Shown piece after piece: positions 14,688-23,066 of a stretch of 27,759 nt of DNA. Each line of letters opens with the position of its first letter. Positions within the stretch are counted from its first letter, which is position 1. The notes beneath the pieces were generated by a model, which saw only the letters and a program-made list of their open reading frames with translations, had not been told where the DNA came from and did no database searches. The position numbers were made by a program, and so were the translations under genes. The DNA comes from JAJXZP01 sp035505775 (GTDB lineage: Bacteria > Spirochaetota > Spirochaetia > Treponematales > Rectinemataceae), in NCBI GenBank assembly GCA_035505775.1, contig DATJQN010000344.1:1-27759 (forward strand), written 5' to 3'.

Positions 14688-15470
14688 TCAAAAGCTGAAG
14701 GGCGAGTGCGCCGCGGTGAGGATGGCGTCTACGTTGGTCTGGTCCGACCCGCTTGGGGCGGAGTAGCTTACGCTGGCGCTCCCTGTGCCGTTCACGAGGT
14801 TCCACAGATCGTCAATCGTGTTTCCGGTGCCGCCAGACGTGCTCGTACCGTTGAGCACATAGGAGAGCATGGCACCCTGCGCCGCGTCTCCAATTGCTGC
14901 GGGGCTGAGTGTCGTCGTCCCCCCATTCGCTACAATCGAAGCACCCAGAGCGTCATACGCAGGCTTCGAATCTATCAGCGACGAAACGGCGGCCCTGAAC
15001 TTGGCCCCCGTTGAATCGGCGAGTACGTCACTCGGGAGTGATGCCTTGAGAAAATCGATGATATTGGTGCCATCCAGACTACCAAGGTCGGTCGAGAGCG
15101 CCGCACTCACCACGCCATTGACCACTGCCTGGCCGTCTGTCGTGTTGAGCTGGACCTGGGCATAGAGTGCCGCAGCGGACTGAATCTCGTCAGCAGAATT
15201 GGAAACGTCGCCGTAGGCGGCGCTGAGATTATCGAGAACGGCGTTCTTCTTTGCCGAATCATCCGAAAGATCGGTGTAGAAGGAGGGCGAATCGGCCAGG
15301 TTCTCGAGATCGGATACGGACATGGAGGCCAAATCCGCTGCGCTGGGCGTCTTTTGCTGTCCCAGACCCGCCTTCTGGAACAGGTTCAGGGAAAAGAACT
15401 GATCGCACGACGAGAAAAGCAGAAAAGTGAGGATTCCGAGGACAGCGAGTCCCACGGGCGGCCGCTTCAT
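14688..15470 (-). CDS. Predicted lipoprotein, partner of the UPF0164-like protein (first copy)
   Basis: The product has 260 residues. The ATG at 15470 follows GGAGG by 8 bases; the upstream in-frame ATG would add a charged leader before the signal peptide. MKRPPVGLAVLGILTFLLFS precedes the lipobox SSC (Cys22). The mature part is helical and rich in Ala, Ser, Asp, Leu and Thr, with no known motif. It is first of the two lipoprotein-barrel pairs and is coupled to the barrel gene. A promoter at 15518-15545 serves it. Lipid anchoring to the inner or outer membrane facing the periplasm is inferred from the lipobox. Confidence 0.82.
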   Translation of the reverse strand: MKRPPVGLAVLGILTFLLFSSCDQFFSLNLFQKAGLGQQKTPSAADLASMSVSDLENLADSPSFYTDLSDDSAKKNAVLDNLSAAYGDVSNSADEIQSAAALYAQVQLNTTDGQAVVNGVVSAALSTDLGSLDGTNIIDFLKASLPSDVLADSTGAKFRAAVSSLIDSKPAYDALGASIVANGGTTTLSPAAIGDAAQGAMLSYVLNGTSTSGGTGNTIDDLWNLVNGTGSASVSYSAPSGSDQTNVDAILTAAHSPFSF

Positions 15471-15517
15471 GAGCGCACCTCCAGATGATGGTTGCACTTT
15501 TTCTCGCTTGAACACTC

Positions 15518-15545
15518 AACATAGCGCAAATTGGAGATTTTTCAA
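15518..15545 (-). promoter_or_regulatory. Sigma-70 type promoter for the lipoprotein/OMP cluster
   Basis: On the minus strand, TTGAAA (15545-15540), a 16-base spacer and TATGTT (15523-15518). The -35 overlaps the stop codon of mtaB. The start would lie about 40 bases upstream of the lipoprotein ATG. Confidence 0.7.
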
Positions 15546-17104
15546 GCAGGGCCCCCCGGTACCACGCCTTTCAGGAACTCTGCCTCTGCATCCATTCCCG
15601 TTTCCCGTGGATCGAGCTGCCCCGAAATCCGGCACGTGAAGGCCCTTCCCCCTTGAGTATCGGCGGGGGAGTCCCATATCCGCAGCTTCAGGTAATTCTC
15701 CGACGTGGCTCTCCGGGGCGGGCCGGAGCTCTGTCCCCCGCCGGAGCTCGACCGACTGGAGCTCTGTCCCCCGTGGGGAGCGCGCAGATCTCCAAGCGCG
15801 GCTTCGTCATCCGCCGCCCCCTCACAGATTCCCGCATCCCCTCCCTCGAAGACCGCTTCGACCTCGGAGCCGCTCCAGCGCCGGACGTAATCGGCGCGCC
15901 CGTTCCACGCCAGCTCGTTCAGCGCGGCCACCCGCTCACCCGCAACCCGTTCCGGCACCCGAGGACGGAGTGCCTCGGCCCTCGTCCCGGGACGGGGCGA
16001 AAAGGGGAACGCATGTATCCAGGCGAAGCGGGCCTCCTTGCAGACCCCGAGGGTTGCCTTGAACTCCTCGTCCGTTTCGCCCGGGAAGCCGGCGATGATA
16101 TCCGCGGCAAGAAAGGGGTCGCCCCGCACGGTGCGAAGTGCCCCAGCGGCGTCGAGCAGCTCTCGACTGCGATAGGCTCGTCCCATGCGGCCCAGGACCG
16201 AGTCGGAACCCGACTGGACGGCGAGATGGACATGAGCTCTGACCCTCGGGTCGGCAAACACTTCGAGAAAGGCCGGATTCACACGGTTCGGCTCGTACGA
16301 CGAGATGCGGTAGGCGACCCGGTGTGTGCCGGCAATCAGGCGGGCGAGAAGGCCGGGGAAGTCCCGTGATCCATCCCGGTACTGGGAAAGGTTGACGCCG
16401 GTCAGCACGATCTCCGCCCGCCCCGCAGCCTCGAGCTGTTGCGCGCGGGCGAGCGCTTCTTCGACCGGAAGACTGCGCGATGGTCCACGCGCGAGGCAGA
16501 CCCTGCAGTAGCTGCAGCGGTTGTCGCAGCCGTCCTGAACCTTGAGTGCGGGGCGGGAATGGAAGGCGAACGATGCAGGGTGGTAGTCAAAACGCCCCCG
16601 CTCGTCCGCGCCGGCAAGACCGCCGCCGGAGGCAAGGCCGGAGGCAAAGCCGGAGGCAAGTCCGGAGGCGCGCCCGGGGTCCCGCGTACTTTCGAGTTTC
16701 CACTCATGGAGCGCCTCAAGGAGATCGCCGTGCCCTCCCCAAAAGTCGAAAAGCCAAGTGGCGAGACCGAGCAAGCCCGCCTTGGCCTCGCCCGGCACGA
16801 CGACTACCCGTTCATGGAGAGCTTCGAGAGCCGCGGCGTCCAGCTGGGCATAGCAGCCCGTCGCCAGGACCACGGCGTCGGGATGGCTGGCGAGGGCCGT
16901 GCGGATAAGTCGACGCGCCTTCTGCTCGGCCTTGCCGGTCACCGTGCAGCTGTTCAGCACGAGGAGATCGAAGTTGTCGTCGGATGCGCCATGGACTCCC
17001 GCCACCAGCTGCGCACCGGCGCTGCGGAAGGAATCCGCAAGGGCTTCGGACTCGAGTTGATTGAGTTTGCAGCCCAGCGTGTGAAAGGCGACACCCAGCC
17101 TCAT
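15542..17104 (-). CDS. mtaB: tRNA t6A37 methylthiotransferase MtaB (MiaB family)
   Basis: A 520-residue radical-SAM methylthiotransferase, somewhat longer than usual. The N-terminal UPF0004 domain begins with HTLGCKLNQLESE and holds the first cluster ligands C12, C53 (NSCTVT) and C84 (ATGCYAQ). The radical-SAM motif C193-xxx-C197-xx-C200 lies in QDGCDNRCSYCR. A TRAM-like end follows. HTLGCKLNQ and NSCTVT are typical of MtaB, which adds 2-methylthio to t6A37 in ANN-decoding tRNAs. Two low-complexity insertions stand out: LASG repeats (about 147-165, DNA repeats at 16625-16672), and a Ser/Gly stretch in the TRAM region encoded by two copies of the dispersed GGGGACAGAGCT element. No ribosome binding site precedes ATG 17104, which is 2 bases after the TPR stop. 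Confidence 0.92.
   Translation of the reverse strand: MRLGVAFHTLGCKLNQLESEALADSFRSAGAQLVAGVHGASDDNFDLLVLNSCTVTGKAEQKARRLIRTALASHPDAVVLATGCYAQLDAAALEALHERVVVVPGEAKAGLLGLATWLFDFWGGHGDLLEALHEWKLESTRDPGRASGLASGFASGLASGGGLAGADERGRFDYHPASFAFHSRPALKVQDGCDNRCSYCRVCLARGPSRSLPVEEALARAQQLEAAGRAEIVLTGVNLSQYRDGSRDFPGLLARLIAGTHRVAYRISSYEPNRVNPAFLEVFADPRVRAHVHLAVQSGSDSVLGRMGRAYRSRELLDAAGALRTVRGDPFLAADIIAGFPGETDEEFKATLGVCKEARFAWIHAFPFSPRPGTRAEALRPRVPERVAGERVAALNELAWNGRADYVRRWSGSEVEAVFEGGDAGICEGAADDEAALGDLRAPHGGQSSSRSSSGGGQSSGPPRRATSENYLKLRIWDSPADTQGGRAFTCRISGQLDPRETGMDAEAEFLKGVVPGGPA
15727..15771 (-). repeat. Two copies of dispersed 12-mer GGGGACAGAGCT inside mtaB
   Basis: Exact minus-strand copies at 15727-15738 and 15760-15771, 33 bases (11 codons) apart, keeping the reading frame. 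Each encodes G-G-Q-S-S, so the protein has two GGQSS motifs inside an insertion in the TRAM region. Confidence 0.92.
16625..16672 (-). repeat. Four tandem 12-bp units inside mtaB (LASG minisatellite)
   Basis: Units with plus-strand consensus GCCGGAGGCAAG start at 16625, 16637, 16649 and 16661 and encode repeated [LF]ASG just before the radical-SAM domain. Length change here would stay in frame. Confidence 0.85.
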
Positions 17105-17106
17105 GG

Positions 17107-17751
17107 TCAGTGAGTGCCGAGTCGGGTTATCCCGTTCTTGGCGTCGTCAAGACCGGGATCGTACTGGAGCGCCTTCCTGTATGCGTCGATCGCCATGCTG
17201 TTCTGACCGCCCTTCTCGCGCGCCCAGCCGAGGCGGGCCCACCAGTGCGCGTTTTCGGGCTCGTACTGCAGCGCGGCACTGAAGGAGATGTCCGCATGAT
17301 CGTAGCGCATCAACCTGAGGTAGATCTCGCCCATGAAGTAATAGGCCGTGCCGGCCCTGCCCCCTTCGGGCAGGGTGCTGACGTAGTTCTGGAAGTCCCC
17401 GAGCGCTGCCTCGTTGCGTCCGAGGTAGAAGGCGGCTTCGCCGAGACTCTCGGAGAGTCGCGGATCGTGGCGTACCGCGTAGCCTTTCAGCGCGTAGTTT
17501 TCGGCATCCGCCCATCTCTGGAGGGCGAGGAGACTCCAGGATATGACGACGTAGGACTCGATGTTGCCGGGGTCGGCGCTTATTTCGTCGATGCAGACCC
17601 GGCGCGCGTCGTCATACCTGCCGCTCAGATAGAGCTTCAGAGCGTCCGGTTTGGTCTGGGCGAAGGCGGGAGGAAGCACCAGCGCGAGCAGAATCCCGAG
17701 GGACAGGAAGCGGCGCCAGCGTCCGGCTCCGCGGCAGTCAGCTGCCGACAT
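17107..17751 (-). CDS. Exported TPR-repeat protein
   Basis: A 214-residue protein with a signal peptide (RRFLSLGILLALVLPPAFAQ) followed by about five tetratricopeptide-like helix pairs, for example ALKLYLSGRYDDARRVC, AENYALKGYAV, AYYFMGEIYLRLMRYDHAD, ARLGWAREKGGQNSMAIDAY. TPR proteins are scaffolds for protein complexes; the partner is unknown. The ATG at 17751 overlaps the end of the bactofilin gene by 14 bases and lacks an independent ribosome binding site, so it is translationally coupled to it. This suggests a shared periplasmic/cytoskeletal envelope role, an inference from position only. Confidence 0.8.
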   Translation of the reverse strand: MSAADCRGAGRWRRFLSLGILLALVLPPAFAQTKPDALKLYLSGRYDDARRVCIDEISADPGNIESYVVISWSLLALQRWADAENYALKGYAVRHDPRLSESLGEAAFYLGRNEAALGDFQNYVSTLPEGGRAGTAYYFMGEIYLRLMRYDHADISFSAALQYEPENAHWWARLGWAREKGGQNSMAIDAYRKALQYDPGLDDAKNGITRLGTH

Positions 17752-18109
17752 CGGGCGGTGGCGCAGTCATCTTGCAGGCGCCGTTGAGGCGACAGCCGGT
17801 CTCCATGGTCACCTCGGGTGCTGTCACGTCGCCGTCGATGGAGGCGGTGGAAAACAGTTCGATCCGCTCCCGGGCCCGGATGTTTCCCTTGACGATGCCC
17901 TTGACCGACACGACCACGGCACTTACGTCGGCCTCGACGACGGCATGTTCGTCGATGTGCAGTTCGCTCTCCGAGCGGATGATGCCGCTGACGCGACCCT
18001 TGATCATGAGGGGTTTCTTGAAATGCATTTCGCCGGAAAATTCGACGTCGCTCGCGAGAATCGTGTCGAGCTGCTCTTCGTCGACGGCTGTTATTTGAAC
18101 TTCCGTCAT
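17738..18109 (-). CDS. Bactofilin (polymer-forming cytoskeletal protein)
   Basis: A 123-residue bactofilin. The core is a run of short beta-helix turns with the typical order: GEMHFKKPLMIKGRVSGII, SELHIDEHAVVEADVSA, VVVSVKGIVKGNIRA, RIELFSTASIDGDVTAP, VTMETGCRLNGACKM. Short disordered tails flank it. Bactofilins self-assemble without nucleotide into filaments at the inner membrane and help determine cell shape; in spirochaetes such as Leptospira they affect helical form. The start is ATG 18109 because the core begins soon after; no clear Shine-Dalgarno sequence is visible. It lies 31 bases after ksgA. Confidence 0.9.
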   Translation of the reverse strand: MTEVQITAVDEEQLDTILASDVEFSGEMHFKKPLMIKGRVSGIIRSESELHIDEHAVVEADVSAVVVSVKGIVKGNIRARERIELFSTASIDGDVTAPEVTMETGCRLNGACKMTAPPPDVGS

Positions 18110-18140
18110 GGTTTGTGATGATACGGAATGTGCGGCGTTA

Positions 18141-19103
18141 TTACAAGGCGTCGTCTCGGGCACCCGGCCCGGACCGGTCCCGCCCGCCTTGGGCTGCCGC
18201 CGAAGGCGATGCGGGGAGCCCGGACCGAAGCGCGCCGTGCACTGCCGCAAGTTCCTCGGGGGAGAGCGCTTCGGCGCGTATATCCAGCCTGATGCCAAGC
18301 TCGGCCAGCACGGTCTCGAGCGCGGTTTCGTCGCCTCCACCCGCAAAGCGGGCGGCCTTCAGGTTGTTTCGCAGTGTCTTCCGACGTGAGGAGAAGGCCG
18401 AGCGGACGAAGCGCGAGAAACCGCGCCGGTCATCCGCCCCAACCGGCCGGGCTCGGGGTTCGAGAGTCACAACCGTGCTCGTGACGCGGGGGGCGGGCCA
18501 GAAGGAGTTCGAGCCGAGGTCGAAGGCCAATCGCACCTTGCAGACCGAGGTGCAGAGCACCGAGAAAGCCGAATAGTCCTTGCTCCCCGGTTTTGCCGCC
18601 ATACGTATGGCGGCTTCCTTCTGGACGGTGAAGACCATCCTCGGTGGAACCGGCGCCGATTCGAGGAGATCCGCGACAATCGCCCCGGCGGCACTGTAGG
18701 GCAGGTTGCCGAAAACGCGCTGCGGCCGCGCGCCACGCTCGCGTTCCTTCTTCCATGTCTTCAGAAAATCGCCCTCGACAAGGCGGAAGTTCGCGTTGTC
18801 TCCGAACAGACGGAGAAGAAGCCGCGCGAAACCGTGGTCGATCTCGAAGGCGGTGAGCCGCAGCCCGGAGGCCAACCCGAGGGCGGTCATGGCGCCTATG
18901 CCCGGCCCGATCTCCCACACCTCGGCACCCGGCTCCGCCCCCAGCTCATCGAGAATGCGCTGTCGTGCGCTCGAGCTGGTCAGGAAGTTCTGGCCGAAAC
19001 GCTTGGACATGGCCAAGCCCTCGCTCTCCAGGAGACTGCGCAGCGATGCGGGGCTGTCGTAGTCGGGGAGAGCGGCTCCGTTTCCAGAAATGGTAGCCGA
19101 CAT
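18141..19103 (-). CDS. ksgA: 16S rRNA dimethyladenosine transferase KsgA/RsmA
   Basis: The product has 320 residues and dimethylates two adjacent adenines in the 3'-terminal hairpin of 16S rRNA using SAM. Seen: KRFGQNFL near residues 34-41; SAM motif I EIGPGIGAMT (64-73); acidic motif FEIDHG; the catalytic NLPY (133-136); and a conserved C-terminal domain (AFSSRRKTLRNNL). A Ser/Gly/Arg-rich tail of about 25 residues follows. The segment before KRFGQNFL (DYDSPASLRSLLESEGLAM) matches the family, so the start must lie well upstream, and the gene overlaps the end of the ComEC-like gene by about 158 bases. ATG 19115 is an alternative. No ribosome binding site is visible. Confidence 0.94.
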   Translation of the reverse strand: MSATISGNGAALPDYDSPASLRSLLESEGLAMSKRFGQNFLTSSSARQRILDELGAEPGAEVWEIGPGIGAMTALGLASGLRLTAFEIDHGFARLLLRLFGDNANFRLVEGDFLKTWKKERERGARPQRVFGNLPYSAAGAIVADLLESAPVPPRMVFTVQKEAAIRMAAKPGSKDYSAFSVLCTSVCKVRLAFDLGSNSFWPAPRVTSTVVTLEPRARPVGADDRRGFSRFVRSAFSSRRKTLRNNLKAARFAGGGDETALETVLAELGIRLDIRAEALSPEELAAVHGALRSGLPASPSAAAQGGRDRSGPGARDDAL

Positions 19104-20643
19104 CCGGCAGAGCATACACGAAGGCCGCCAGAGCGACTACGCCCGCTATTCCAAGGAACTGGGCCCGAGGACTTGCAAAGTTGAGGGCCGGCGCCGTCGC
19201 GGCGAGGCCCATGATCCGGCTCAATACTTCGTAGATCAGGTCGGTGACGGGAGCTATGAATCGGGCGAGGAAGGGAAGGGCAGCGCACACCAATGCCGCC
19301 CCCATGCCCCACCACATGAACAGGGCAACCAGCGGCGCGGCCGCGATCGACGCGACAAGACCGATAAGTGGAAGACTGCCGAAACTGAGAATCACGACCG
19401 GCGCCGTCGCGGCCTGGGCGGCACAGGAAGCCGCCGCTGCCGTGGCAAGGGGTCGAGGTAGCCAGCGCCGCAGAATAAACGAGACGCGCGGCGCCAGGAC
19501 GGCCATGCCCGATACGGCAAGATAGGAGAGGATGAAGGAAAGGCTCCGGGCCCCCTGCGGATCCATCGGGAGAAGGATCAGAAAGCTCAGACCGGTGTAG
19601 CTCAGCCAGCTTTGTGGCCGATCCAGGAATCCGGCGACCGCCGACAGCCACACCATAAGCAGCGCACGGAGCAGCGAGGAGGCCGGACCGGCTATCCACA
19701 CGAAGAGACTGCAGAAGAGTGCCGAACAGAGGGCCGCGCGCAGAGGCCCAAGAAATGTACCGAACAGAAAAAGGATGAGGAGTGCAAGGATGGACAGATG
19801 TTGGCCGGAGAGGGCGAGAATGTGGCTGCAGCCCGCCCCCCTGAATGCATCGATATCCTCCCTATCCAGCCCATCCCGCTCTCCCAGGAGGAGGGCGACG
19901 AGAAGTCCCGCCCCACGATCCGCGATCCGCTCCAGGGCGTGGCGCAGCGCGCGCCGGATAGAACTTCTGGCGGCCTCAAGCGGCTCTCCCCGGTCGATCA
20001 CGACAAATCCGCGCGCATCGCCGAACCAGAAACCGCCCTCCCTGTCCCGGCCCTGCTCCGCTGAGCCCATCCCGCGCCGGGCGGAGACTTCGATGAGAGC
20101 TCCCCGATCGAGGAGGGCTCCCCCGCGAACAAGTAGCGCGATCGGTGCCGGGATGAGGACCGATCCCCGCGCCGCGCGGAGCTCACCGTTCGACTGAGAT
20201 CCGCGCATTCGGAGGCGATCAACCTGGACGCGGTAGAGCGTGGCCCCGCTCCTGCTGCGGACTGCGTCGGCAGTCAGCCTGCCCGACAGCCACTCGACCT
20301 GGAGGGACGAGGGCGGGGTGGGCTTCGCGAGCGCAGCATGCGGCGCTGGCGCAGCCGGGGGCAACGATGCGGGCGGCGCGGGCGCAGCGGGGGGCGACGA
20401 TGCCTGTCCTTCGCCGCGGCCGAGGCCCGACCCCAGGACGAGCGCCGTCGCGAGCCCCATGAGAGCGGAAACGTTCAGCGGACGCCGATCGCGGGGAAGC
20501 CCGAGAAGGCTTACGCCCACCGCAGCGACGATACCGGCGAGCAGGAGCACGGTCAGGCGATGCGAAGGCAGGACGTAGAAGCCGAGCACCAGGCCGAGAG
20601 AAGCGGCACCCGAGAGGGGGACGTAGCGCGGAGGGACCTTCAC
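18946..20643 (-). CDS. ComEC/Rec2-type membrane protein without metallo-beta-lactamase domain
   Basis: A 565-residue polytopic membrane protein. N-terminal transmembrane helices are followed by an Ala/Pro-rich linker (about 80-112), a soluble OB-like DUF4131 region (115-220), and the ComEC competence domain with GERDGLD, FRGAGCSHILALSGQHLSI (about 268-286) and further helices to about 510. ComEC forms the inner-membrane channel for imported single-stranded DNA. The C-terminal metallo-beta-lactamase domain of many ComEC proteins is absent. The last 52 residues, overlapping ksgA, are charged and look like overprinted sequence. The start is GTG 20643 with a weak GGCGG site. No other competence gene lies nearby, so DNA uptake is not shown. 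Confidence 0.85.
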   Translation of the reverse strand: MKVPPRYVPLSGAASLGLVLGFYVLPSHRLTVLLLAGIVAAVGVSLLGLPRDRRPLNVSALMGLATALVLGSGLGRGEGQASSPPAAPAPPASLPPAAPAPHAALAKPTPPSSLQVEWLSGRLTADAVRSRSGATLYRVQVDRLRMRGSQSNGELRAARGSVLIPAPIALLVRGGALLDRGALIEVSARRGMGSAEQGRDREGGFWFGDARGFVVIDRGEPLEAARSSIRRALRHALERIADRGAGLLVALLLGERDGLDREDIDAFRGAGCSHILALSGQHLSILALLILFLFGTFLGPLRAALCSALFCSLFVWIAGPASSLLRALLMVWLSAVAGFLDRPQSWLSYTGLSFLILLPMDPQGARSLSFILSYLAVSGMAVLAPRVSFILRRWLPRPLATAAAASCAAQAATAPVVILSFGSLPLIGLVASIAAAPLVALFMWWGMGAALVCAALPFLARFIAPVTDLIYEVLSRIMGLAATAPALNFASPRAQFLGIAGVVALAAFVYALPDVGYHFWKRSRSPRLRQPRIAAQSPGERGLGHVQAFRPELPDQLERTTAHSR

Positions 20644-20701
20644 CCGCCGGAAACGTGCGGACTTCCTCCGCCCGCTTCAATCCGACTTCAGCGCCGGCGG
20701 A

Positions 20702-21886
20702 TCACCACTTCAGCTTCTGCAGGGCCTCGCGAGCGGCCCGCTTGATGGTGTCGGAATACTGCAGATAGCCGATCTGGAGCAGGTAGTCGAAAGCCACTTT
20801 GTCTCCGAGCTCGCCGAGGGAGCCGATGACGGCGAGGATGACATCCTCGTCATAGGGGGCGCCCTGTTCGGTCTGCGCATTGACCAGCTGCAGATAGAGC
20901 GCGAGGGTCTGAGCGGCTTCGGTGCTGCCCATGGAACCCAGACAGGAAATCGCTTCGATCAGTTCGCTTTTCTTGGCCACACCCTTCGCATAGTCGGCCT
21001 GGAGCAGATTGAAATGGCGGATGACCAGCGGCGAGGCCCGCTGCCATTTGAGAGCCTTGAGCTCTCTGACCGAGGCCAGCCTGAGCTCACGCAGGGACTG
21101 AATTTCCACCGGCGAACTCGGGCTGGCATCGAGGGCGGCCGAAAGAGCCGCCTCGGCCAGGCTCCCTTTGTCCTCGTCCTTGAAGGCGGCATTGTCCATG
21201 CCCGCCGCGAAAGCCGCTGCCTTCTCGAGCGGAGGGTTCTTGTCGACCACCCGCAGGAGGTAGCCAAGGTAATCGCCCTTGATCGAGCCGAGCGCCTTCG
21301 AGGCCTTGGTGGTCAGGTCCGGAGAGTATCCCGTCACGTAGGCGGAGAAAAGCACCGCGAACGAGGAGCCGTCTCCGATATCCCCCAACGCTTCTATGCA
21401 TGCCTCGAGGGCGGGATACTCGGGCTGGAGCCCCGAACGATACAGGCTGTTCTGGGAAGCGAGGAAGGAATTCAGGTTCTCCGCAATGTGCTGATCCCCG
21501 GCCCCCACCGGCCCCAGGGCGCGGAGCGCCGCCGCGCGCACGTCCGAATCCTTCATGGCCTGGAACAGGGCCCAGAGGTCGTTCCCGGCCTTGGTATAGG
21601 CGGCCTTTCCCGTTTCGGTGGCGGCCAGGAGGGCCAGATCCTTGAGCTGCGGGTCCGGCCCCAGAAGGTCGGCGTTGTCGACCGCGAACCGCAGTGCCAT
21701 GTCGAACAGGGGGCCCATCGCGACATCCTGCCGTGACGCGGCCTCTTTGAGCAGTTCGAGCTTGGTCACGAGACTCGACCGGGCAAAGTTGCGCTCGTAG
21801 GCAAGCACCATGGAATCGGCGTCCTGCGCAAATTGACCGAGAGTCACGACAGCTGCAAGTATCGCTGCTGCGATCCAACGTTTCAT
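20702..21886 (-). CDS. Exported HEAT-like repeat protein, unknown function
   Basis: A 394-residue protein with an N-terminal signal peptide (MKRWIAAAILAAVVTLGQFAQDAD). The rest is all alpha-helical, with repeated paired helices of HEAT type: DSDVRAAALRALGPVGAGD, ALEACIEALGDIGDGSSFAVL, DEDVILAVIGSLGELGDKVAF and TIKRAAREALQKLKW. No catalytic motif is visible, so it is probably a periplasmic scaffold. The start at 21886 follows a G-rich AGGGGGG site. It is 22 bases after the PilZ gene and 58 before the ComEC-like gene. Treponemes carry similar exported HEAT-repeat proteins; I cannot name an orthologue. Confidence 0.8.
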   Translation of the reverse strand: MKRWIAAAILAAVVTLGQFAQDADSMVLAYERNFARSSLVTKLELLKEAASRQDVAMGPLFDMALRFAVDNADLLGPDPQLKDLALLAATETGKAAYTKAGNDLWALFQAMKDSDVRAAALRALGPVGAGDQHIAENLNSFLASQNSLYRSGLQPEYPALEACIEALGDIGDGSSFAVLFSAYVTGYSPDLTTKASKALGSIKGDYLGYLLRVVDKNPPLEKAAAFAAGMDNAAFKDEDKGSLAEAALSAALDASPSSPVEIQSLRELRLASVRELKALKWQRASPLVIRHFNLLQADYAKGVAKKSELIEAISCLGSMGSTEAAQTLALYLQLVNAQTEQGAPYDEDVILAVIGSLGELGDKVAFDYLLQIGYLQYSDTIKRAAREALQKLKW

Positions 21887-21908
21887 CCGCCCCCCTTTGG
21901 ATATGGTA

Positions 21909-22985
21909 CTAGCGCGTCACCGCGCGCGCGGGATAGTCATCCGGCCGTCGCTCTCGTTCCTCGCCTTGGTCGTCTGAATCGTCGCCCGAGGCCCGGATGT
22001 TGTACACATATGAGCGTATCGCGTTGCGGGTCCGGGGACTCGGCGTCACCGCCTCGACATGCAGCACCGAACGATTGCGCTCCGCGTCATAGTCCACGTG
22101 CTTCACCGTGCCGCTCAGCACTATGTTCCGCGAATCGAGGGCGAACTGGAGCTTGACATGGAGCCCCGGGACCGCCCTTCCACCGATCGCGACGGAGACA
22201 CCGTCCTCGGAGAGATCCTGGATGACGGAGCGAAGTCCCGGACTCCGCTCGGGTTTTTCGTAGGCCCCCTCGATGCGCTTAAGCAGGTAGAGGTAGGCAG
22301 GAATGCTCGACCTTGCCCGGACGGACTTGCGTTTTTGGGTTCGCAACAAGGCCTCGGAATGCGATACCTGGAGGACGGGAACATTGCGTATGCGCAGATC
22401 ATCGATGACATAGCTGTCGAAGACGTAGCCAGCATCCTCCCGCCGCCAGAAATAGATCGACACCTTCTTGCCCTTCCAGACCCAGCCCTTCGGAAGCCGG
22501 CTCCCCGCCGGATAGGACAGCACGAGATAACGCTGATGATTGTCGATTACCGTGGAATTGAACACGCCCATCCCGTGCAGCAGCACGCGGACACGCTGAC
22601 CCTGGGCCATGTGCCTGCTCGAACGTATGCCGTACTTGTAGCGCGGCTGGGCGAATTCCAGGGTCTTTCGCAGACTGTAGACCTTGTCCGTAAGGACTAC
22701 TCCCTCGCGACTGCGATCCCTGCCTTCCTCCGAGAGCTTCGCGAGCAGGGTCGCAATGGCTTTGTCCATGTCCCGAGGCGACCAGAGAATGTTCGTCGGA
22801 TCGGGGATGCCGGCCAGGGTGGCGGCCTCCTTGAGGCTGCGGGCCTCGCCGAAGCTCAAGCCGCCCTCCCGCGCCTTCAGGTAGTATTCGATCCAGGAAT
22901 AGCGCTTCGCACCTCGCATGGTCATCGTAAGCACGGTGGCCAGCAGGATGAGGATGAGGACGACGAGCAGGGCGAGCAGGATCAT
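21909..22985 (-). CDS. Membrane-anchored PilZ-domain c-di-GMP receptor
   Basis: The product has 358 residues. Residues 1-23 form one transmembrane anchor (MILLALLVVLILILLATVL). A helical segment follows, then a YcgR-N-like barrel (about 128-205; RVRVLLHGMGVFNSTVIDN, KGKKVSIYFWRRE), then a PilZ domain (about 210-340). The c-di-GMP motifs are intact: RxxxR at R219-R223 (KRKSVR) and DxSxxG at D257-G262 (DLSEDG). The C-terminus is charged. The order YcgR-N then PilZ suggests control of motility or envelope behaviour by c-di-GMP, fitting a spirochaete. ATG 22985 has only a distant GGAGA. It is first of a seven-gene block led by the promoter at 23067-23094. Confidence 0.88.
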   Translation of the reverse strand: MILLALLVVLILILLATVLTMTMRGAKRYSWIEYYLKAREGGLSFGEARSLKEAATLAGIPDPTNILWSPRDMDKAIATLLAKLSEEGRDRSREGVVLTDKVYSLRKTLEFAQPRYKYGIRSSRHMAQGQRVRVLLHGMGVFNSTVIDNHQRYLVLSYPAGSRLPKGWVWKGKKVSIYFWRREDAGYVFDSYVIDDLRIRNVPVLQVSHSEALLRTQKRKSVRARSSIPAYLYLLKRIEGAYEKPERSPGLRSVIQDLSEDGVSVAIGGRAVPGLHVKLQFALDSRNIVLSGTVKHVDYDAERNRSVLHVEAVTPSPRTRNAIRSYVYNIRASGDDSDDQGEERERRPDDYPARAVTR

Positions 22986-23066
22986 CTAACGCGTTTCCGT
23001 TCTCCACATTCGTTCCCCTGCCCCCGAATCCCATTCCGCTTCGCGGAGGCAGGAAACTTCGCTTCT

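Noticed and set aside
18946..20643. Functional DNA-uptake ComEC
   Set aside because: The competence domain is present but the nuclease-like domain is missing and no other competence gene is in view, so natural transformation is not claimed.
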